The notes beneath the pieces were generated by a model. That model made no database searches and had not been told where the DNA came from. It worked only from the letters and a program-made list of their open reading frames with translations. From an uncultured Myxococcales bacterium (GTDB lineage: Bacteria > Myxococcota_A > UBA9042 > DTJE01): DNA of 35,455 nucleotides. How positions within the stretch are numbered: position 1 is the first letter of the stretch; each line of letters opens with the position of its first letter. The position numbers were made by a program, and so were the translations under genes. The DNA lies in NCBI GenBank assembly GCA_903847405.1, contig CAINDP010000177.1:1-35455 (forward strand), given 5' to 3'. Shown here in pieces: positions 31,258 through 35,455 of this stretch.

Positions 31258-33492
31258 ATGCTCCGTATGCGAGCAGACCTTCCGGGGGGGAAGTTGCCTG
31301 CACTGACCATGCTGTGCTTTCTGGCGGCACCTTTCTACGCGTTCCTGGGCTTCGAGGCCCTGGGACGCGATCGCCGTTCTGCGCTGAACCGGGTCTTCGC
31401 GCTGGTTACCGGCTGTTTCGCCTTCTGGACCGTGTCCTTCGGCTTCCTGTATGCCGCGCCGAACGTCGAGGTCGCCGGGTTCTGGTATGGCGTCGCGGCG
31501 CCCTTCTGGACCGCCGCCTCCGGCCTGGTGCTGCACTTCGTGATCCTGCTGACGCGACGCGGGTGGCGCATCAAGGTCTGGACCTACCTGTTGCTGTACT
31601 TCCCCTTGATCGTCGCCATTGTCTGGCAGAGCACCGGGAGGCGCTGGTTCGACGTCGGGTTCGAGCCGGGTCCCTGGGGCTGGATTCATGACGTGTCGCG
31701 CAGCCGGGACTGGTTCGTGGCGTTCCTGGCCGTCTACGTGCTGCAGTTGTCCACCGCGGCCTACCTGGTCGCGCGCTGGCGCAAGGACACGCGCCTGAAC
31801 CGCGAGCGGCGTCAGGCGACCCTGATCCTGGGGTCCGGGCTGACGGCATTCGCCCTGGCGTTCGTGGTGGATGCCGTCTGGCCCATGCTGTCCGCCGAGC
31901 GCCTTCCCGTCCTGTCCCCCGTCGTCGCACTGATCTGGTTCGCCGGCCTGGCGGTTGCGATGGTGCGGCACCGCCTGCTGTCGCCGGTGGTGGTGGTGCG
32001 CCCCGAACAGATCGTCGACGGGACCTCGGACCTCCTGCTGGTCGTGGATTCGGCGGGACAGGTGCTGGAGGTGAATCGCCGGGTCGAGGACCTCCTGGGC
32101 CGCTCCGGTCGCGAGGTTCTGGGCGGGCCCGCGCGTTTCCTGGCGGTCGATCCGGTCGAGGGTGCGCGGTTGTTCGAGGGCGGACCGACCGCGGTCGATC
32201 GGGGAATGGTCCTGCTGCAGTGCCGGGCTGCGGACGGGGCGGCCGTTCCCCTGGGCTTCCGGGGACACCCCCTGGCCAATCCGGATGGCGACCCGTTGGG
32301 CGTCCTGTTCATCGGGCAGGACCTGCGCACGGTCCTTGCCCTGCGGCGGGAATCCGAAGGGCGCAGCCTGGCGGAGCGGGGGCTCGCGGCGGAGCGGGCC
32401 CTGGTCGAGGCGGCCCTCGATTCGATTTCGGACGGAGTATTCGTCCTGGACGGCGAATGCCGGATCCGCCTGGCCAACGCGTCCGCGACGACGCTGGTCG
32501 GCCGACCGCCCGATGCACTGGTGGGGCGCCTCCTGGACGACGTGGCGGGGCTGCGGGACGAGGGCGGCGGTGCCCCGCTGCGGTGGGATGACCTGCGGGC
32601 AGCGTGCGGCAACCCGGACCGGCCGCGGGCCCTTCCCCCGGTGCGGCTCCTGGACCTGCCGGGGGGGCGGACCCGCCTGGTGGAACTGGTGTTCGTGCCC
32701 CTGCGGGTCCCCTCGGGCGAAACCGGAGGGTTCGTCGCCGCGCTGCGCGACGTGACCGAACGTCGCAGCGCCGAGGCCGAGTTGGCCCGGGCGGCGAAGA
32801 TGGACTCCCTGGGGGTCCTGGCCGCGGGGATCGCCCACGACTTCAACAACGTCCTGACCGCCGTCATCGGGTACGTCGCGATGGCGCGGGCCAACCCCGG
32901 CAAGGTGCGCGACGCGGACCAGTATCTGGGCCGGGCCGAGGACCAACTGGAACGGGCGAAGTGCCTGATGCGCCAACTGCTGTCGTTTTCCCACGGAGGG
33001 AAGATCGAGCGGCATCCCGTGGACCTGCGGGCCGTGCTGGGCGAATCGGCAAGCCTGCTGGGGTTCGGGGGGCGGTGGACCGTCGAGGTCCGGACGCCGG
33101 ACGACCTGTGGGCAACCCCCGGGGACAAGGCGCAGTTCCGGCAGATCTTCGACAACCTTCTGCTGAATGCCCGACAGGCGATGCCCGACGGAGGCAGGGT
33201 GGCCGTGGTGGCCGCGAACGTCCTGGTGGGCGAACCCGAGGCGGCCGGCCATCCGCGCCTGTGTCCGGGCGCCCACGTCCGTGTCTGCGTCACCGACGAA
33301 GGTCCTGGGATTCCACCCGAAATCCTCCGGCGAATCTTCGACCCGTTCTTCACCACGAAGCCCGAAGGCACGGGGCTGGGACTGTCGACGGTGTTCGCCG
33401 TCGTGTCCGGCCATCGCGGCGCGGTCAAGGCCTGCTCCACGCCGGGCACCGGCGCGACCTTCGAGGTACTGCTGCCCGCCGACGCACCCTGA
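31258..33492 (+). CDS. Orphan membrane histidine kinase with two PAS domains
   Basis: 744 residues from ATG 31258 (weak GGGA ribosome site; ATG 31267 or 31309 are alternatives). About seven to eight hydrophobic spans occupy residues 15-240, like the N-terminal seven-helix sensor of some histidine kinases. Two PAS domains follow: about 250-355 (LLLVVDSAGQVLEVNRR) and about 380-500 (SDGVFVLDGECRIRLAN). The dimerisation helix has the H-box LAAGIAHDFNNVLTAVIGY with phospho-acceptor His527. The ATPase domain has the N-box FDNLLLNARQAM near 630, G1 DEGPGIPPE near 679, and FDPFFTTKPEGTGLGLS. All catalytic motifs are intact. No response regulator lies beside it, so its partner is elsewhere. The HDFNN H-box and TGLGL ending are typical of NtrB-like/HK4 kinases, often paired with NtrC-type regulators. 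Confidence 0.93.
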   Translation: MLRMRADLPGGKLPALTMLCFLAAPFYAFLGFEALGRDRRSALNRVFALVTGCFAFWTVSFGFLYAAPNVEVAGFWYGVAAPFWTAASGLVLHFVILLTRRGWRIKVWTYLLLYFPLIVAIVWQSTGRRWFDVGFEPGPWGWIHDVSRSRDWFVAFLAVYVLQLSTAAYLVARWRKDTRLNRERRQATLILGSGLTAFALAFVVDAVWPMLSAERLPVLSPVVALIWFAGLAVAMVRHRLLSPVVVVRPEQIVDGTSDLLLVVDSAGQVLEVNRRVEDLLGRSGREVLGGPARFLAVDPVEGARLFEGGPTAVDRGMVLLQCRAADGAAVPLGFRGHPLANPDGDPLGVLFIGQDLRTVLALRRESEGRSLAERGLAAERALVEAALDSISDGVFVLDGECRIRLANASATTLVGRPPDALVGRLLDDVAGLRDEGGGAPLRWDDLRAACGNPDRPRALPPVRLLDLPGGRTRLVELVFVPLRVPSGETGGFVAALRDVTERRSAEAELARAAKMDSLGVLAAGIAHDFNNVLTAVIGYVAMARANPGKVRDADQYLGRAEDQLERAKCLMRQLLSFSHGGKIERHPVDLRAVLGESASLLGFGGRWTVEVRTPDDLWATPGDKAQFRQIFDNLLLNARQAMPDGGRVAVVAANVLVGEPEAAGHPRLCPGAHVRVCVTDEGPGIPPEILRRIFDPFFTTKPEGTGLGLSTVFAVVSGHRGAVKACSTPGTGATFEVLLPADAP

Positions 33493-33545
33493 ACTCCGCT
33501 CTCCCGTAGTGAAATCGCATGGATGGGAGCCGGGGGATGGCCGTG

Positions 33546-33589
33546 TTGAACAATCCGGCATAAAAGGGTCCGTGATACCGATTTGACAA
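33546..33589 (+). promoter_or_regulatory. Imperfect dyad upstream of the Rrf2 gene, possible operator
   Basis: TTGAACAATCCGG (33546-33558) and CCGATTTGACAA (33578-33589) form an imperfect inverted repeat, separated by 19 bases of AT-richer sequence than its surroundings. It lies just before the ribosome site GGAGGT at 33595-33600. Rrf2 proteins often repress their own operon, so this is a reasonable operator candidate. Its spacing is wider than the usual IscR or NsrR sites. Confidence 0.3.
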
Positions 33590-33603
33590 CGAACGGAGGT
33601 CCC

Positions 33604-34056
33604 GTGAATCCTGTCGTCCGCGTTTCCGAAGCCGCAAGCATGGCGCTGCACTCCCTGGTGTTCATGGCCCAGCAGCCGGACCGATCCATTTCGGTCCGCG
33701 AAATCATCGAAAAACTGCCCGTGTCGTCGACCCACCTCGCCAAGGTGCTGCAGCGGCTGGCCCGCCAGGGGCTGCTGGAGTCCCTGCGGGGGCCCCATGG
33801 CGGGTTCCGGCTGGCCCGTCCGGCCGACCAGATGACGCTGCTGGAAATCTACGAGGCGGTGGATGGTCCGCTGCGCCCGGGAGGGTGCGTGTTCGACCAT
33901 CCGGCCTGCCCGGCGGGGGACTGCCTGTTCGGCGGGGTTCTGGCCAGCGCGACCCGACAGGTCCGGGAGCGCCTGGGGGGAACCCGGCTGTCGGATCTGC
34001 CGATGCTGCACCACCACGGAGGAGAAGCCGTTGCGACGCACGATCATCCGGATTGA
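33604..34056 (+). CDS. Rrf2-family transcriptional regulator with three cysteines
   Basis: 150 residues. GTG 33604 is set by GGAGGT three bases before it. The N-terminal winged helix-turn-helix is typical of Rrf2: ALHSLVFMAQ, then ISVREIIEKLPVSSTHLAKVLQRLARQGLLES and the wing RGPHGGFRLARPA. The following GGCVFDHPACPAGDCLF holds Cys95, Cys102 and Cys107, placed as in IscR/NsrR, where they bind an iron-sulfur cluster. The spacing of six then four residues fits a cluster-binding loop. It therefore probably senses redox state, nitric oxide or iron-sulfur status; which one is not shown. Its last 26 bases overlap the start of the ferredoxin-like gene, so the two are translationally coupled and that gene is a likely target of its control. 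Confidence 0.93.
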   Translation: MNPVVRVSEAASMALHSLVFMAQQPDRSISVREIIEKLPVSSTHLAKVLQRLARQGLLESLRGPHGGFRLARPADQMTLLEIYEAVDGPLRPGGCVFDHPACPAGDCLFGGVLASATRQVRERLGGTRLSDLPMLHHHGGEAVATHDHPD

Positions 34057-34840
34057 CGAAGACAAGTGTGACGGCTGCGGCGATTGCGTACGGGCGTGCC
34101 ACGAGGGCGCGATCCGGTTGATCGACGGCAAGGCGCGGCTGGTGTCCGAAACGTACTGCGACGGCCTGGGGGCCTGCCTGGGCGAGTGCCCGCAGGGCGC
34201 AATCTCGATGGAGCAGCGCGAGGCGGAAGGCTTCGTGGGACCGGCACCGGGGTCCCCGGCAACCGTTGCGGCGAATCCACCGGCCGTTCCGGGGGACGTC
34301 GCCCGCGCCGCGTTTGCCCGGGCGATGGACCAGGCGCCCGTTGCGCATGGGGGCCACTCGCACGGCGGCGGATGCCCGGGATCGGCCCTGCGGGACCTCC
34401 GGCCGGATCGCGCCGCGGCGGCAACCGCGCCGACCGTCCCGGCATCGGCAGAAATCCCGGCCGTATCGCACCTGTCGCACTGGCCGGTGCAGTTGATGCT
34501 GGTGCCGCCGGGCGCGCCCTTCCTGAAGGGGGCCGACCTGGTGGTCTGCGCGGACTGCGTGCCGTTCGCCGTGCCGGACTTCCACGCCCGGTACCTGCAG
34601 GGCCGTTCGATCGTCGTCGGCTGCCCCAAGCTGGACGACCTGCCGCACTACCACGAGAAACTGGCGGCCATCGTTGCCGCTGCCGGCCCGCGGTCCCTGA
34701 CCGTGGTCCGCATGGAGGTGCCGTGCTGCGGCGGCATCGTGCGGGCGCTGGTCGATGCCCGGAATTCGTCCGCACCGGGCCTGCCTGTGGAGGTCCACAC
34801 CGTGGGCATCGGCGGCGGGATCACGCGCCAGGTCGTCTAG
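34031..34840 (+). CDS. Two-cluster 4Fe-4S ferredoxin-like protein
   Basis: 269 residues. The start is TTG 34031, with GGAGGAG six bases upstream inside the Rrf2 gene; no in-frame ATG precedes the first cluster motif. Residues 13-23 (C-DG-C-GD-C-VRA-C) are a full 4Fe-4S motif. The second, residues 43-53, reads C-DG-L-GA-C-LGE-C-P: Leu46 replaces the second cysteine, so it can bind a 3Fe-4S cluster or one with a non-Cys ligand. The same YCDGLGAC form is known in this group of ferredoxin-domain proteins. A His/Gly/Cys segment (HGGHSHGGGCPGS, Cys115) and a C-terminal domain with Cys173, Cys176, Cys198 and Cys232/Cys233 follow, perhaps further metal sites. Electron transfer tied to the Rrf2 signal is inferred. 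It ends 15 bases from the convergent pseudouridine synthase gene. Confidence 0.88.
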   Translation: MRRTIIRIDEDKCDGCGDCVRACHEGAIRLIDGKARLVSETYCDGLGACLGECPQGAISMEQREAEGFVGPAPGSPATVAANPPAVPGDVARAAFARAMDQAPVAHGGHSHGGGCPGSALRDLRPDRAAAATAPTVPASAEIPAVSHLSHWPVQLMLVPPGAPFLKGADLVVCADCVPFAVPDFHARYLQGRSIVVGCPKLDDLPHYHEKLAAIVAAAGPRSLTVVRMEVPCCGGIVRALVDARNSSAPGLPVEVHTVGIGGGITRQVV

Positions 34841-34855
34841 CGAAAAGTGGGACAG

Positions 34856-35455
34856 TCACCCTTTCTGCGCCACCAGTCCGTCCGGGGGCGGCGCCACCGT
34901 CGTCCACCGTTCGCCGTCGCGTCGCGGCAGCACCAGTTTCCATGCGTGCAGCAGGAAGCCGCCGTCGCCGGGTTTCGCCGGAGGTTCGCCCGGGGCCGGC
35001 AGGCGGGGATGGCCGCCCGGGCCGTACAGGGGATCGCCGGCCAGGGGAAACCCCGCCCAGGCCAGGTGGATGCGGATCTGCTGGTTGCGGCCCGTGTCGA
35101 TGCGCACCTGGACGATCGCCTGGTCCCGGCCCGGGTCGCGGGCAAGAACCTCGATGTGGCTGGACGCCGTCTTGCCGTCCGGGGCGACACCCGACACGAA
35201 GCCCAGGGGAGGGTAGGGGACCCGGCCGATGGGTTGCGCCACCGAAAACCGCTCGGGCAGGTCGCTGCCGACGACGCGGGCCAGGTACGTTTTTTCGACG
35301 CGGCGGGTCGCGAAGGCCTGGCACAGGTGGCGCGCGGACTCGGTGGATCGGGCGAAGGCCACGGCGCCCGACGTACCCGTGTCCAGGCGATGCACGGGTC
35401 GGACGTCCGGCCCGAACCGTCGTTGCGCCAGGGCCAGCAGCGTATTGTCCTGGCA
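34856..35455 (-). CDS. RluA-family pseudouridine synthase (5' part outside the window)
   Basis: At least 199 residues are seen, ending in VAQKG. The reading frame continues to the right edge, where it reads QDNTLLALAQRRFGPDVRP and then the catalytic RluA motif HRLDTGTSG with its aspartate. The missing N-terminus would hold the start of the domain and any S4 domain. Other family segments are present: RVEKTYLARVVG after the active site, DTGRNQQIRIHLAWAGFPLAGDPLYG, and LHAWKLVLP, the usual final beta-strand motif. These enzymes convert uridine to pseudouridine in rRNA or tRNA; RluA, RluC, RluD and TruC-type substrates cannot be told apart here. ATG or GTG starts inside the visible part (GTG at 35395) lie within the catalytic motif and are not real. 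Confidence 0.93.
   Translation of the reverse strand, partial: CQDNTLLALAQRRFGPDVRPVHRLDTGTSGAVAFARSTESARHLCQAFATRRVEKTYLARVVGSDLPERFSVAQPIGRVPYPPLGFVSGVAPDGKTASSHIEVLARDPGRDQAIVQVRIDTGRNQQIRIHLAWAGFPLAGDPLYGPGGHPRLPAPGEPPAKPGDGGFLLHAWKLVLPRRDGERWTTVAPPPDGLVAQKG

Overview
The window is about 70 % G+C by eye and densely coded. It suggests a chromosome of a Myxococcota or related former-deltaproteobacterial lineage. The grounds are a zinc-ribbon Ser/Thr kinase with a single membrane span and PEGA-like tail, Cys-rich lipoproteins with C-D-D-G repeats, a very large metzincin lipoprotein, an M16 protease, a two-PAS orphan histidine kinase and a bacterial acyl-CoA-binding protein. The assignment is an inference; no rRNA, tRNA or other phylogenetic marker is present.

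Layout. 1-130 is the 3' end of an IS4-like transposase, followed by a short 12-bp repeat. 246-4898 codes for a 1550-residue orphan protein with a C-terminal alpha/beta-hydrolase-like part. It converges on a 401-residue protein weakly like RelA/SpoT nucleotidyltransferases (4917-6122). Divergent from that are serC (phosphoserine aminotransferase), an acyl-CoA-binding protein and an exported beta-helix protein. A 520-base stretch without a convincing gene precedes an exported dienelactone-hydrolase-like enzyme, and after it comes a remnant of a beta-propeller gene. 10691-14340 holds three Cys-rich lipoproteins: two paralogues flanking a C-D-D-G-repeat protein with an FGE-sulfatase-like domain. 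Two of the three have nearly identical promoters.

The middle holds a Ser/Thr kinase divergent from an 813-residue tail-anchored protein, then an M16 protease and a HAD phosphatase. A hairpin-rich leader precedes a tight gene pair, an outer-membrane beta-barrel candidate and a 1600-residue metzincin lipoprotein. The right part holds an AAE/YidE-type transporter and glutamate racemase on the minus strand, a divergent orphan histidine kinase, an Rrf2 regulator overlapping a two-cluster ferredoxin-like protein, and a truncated RluA-type pseudouridine synthase at the right edge.

Themes. Much of the coding capacity goes to the cell envelope (lipoproteins, exported proteases, a barrel) and to sensing (kinases, Rrf2). 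Two features stand out: a marked shortage of the tetranucleotide AGCT, and the Cys-rich lipoprotein triad with a duplicated promoter. No CRISPR array, prophage or complete mobile element was seen.
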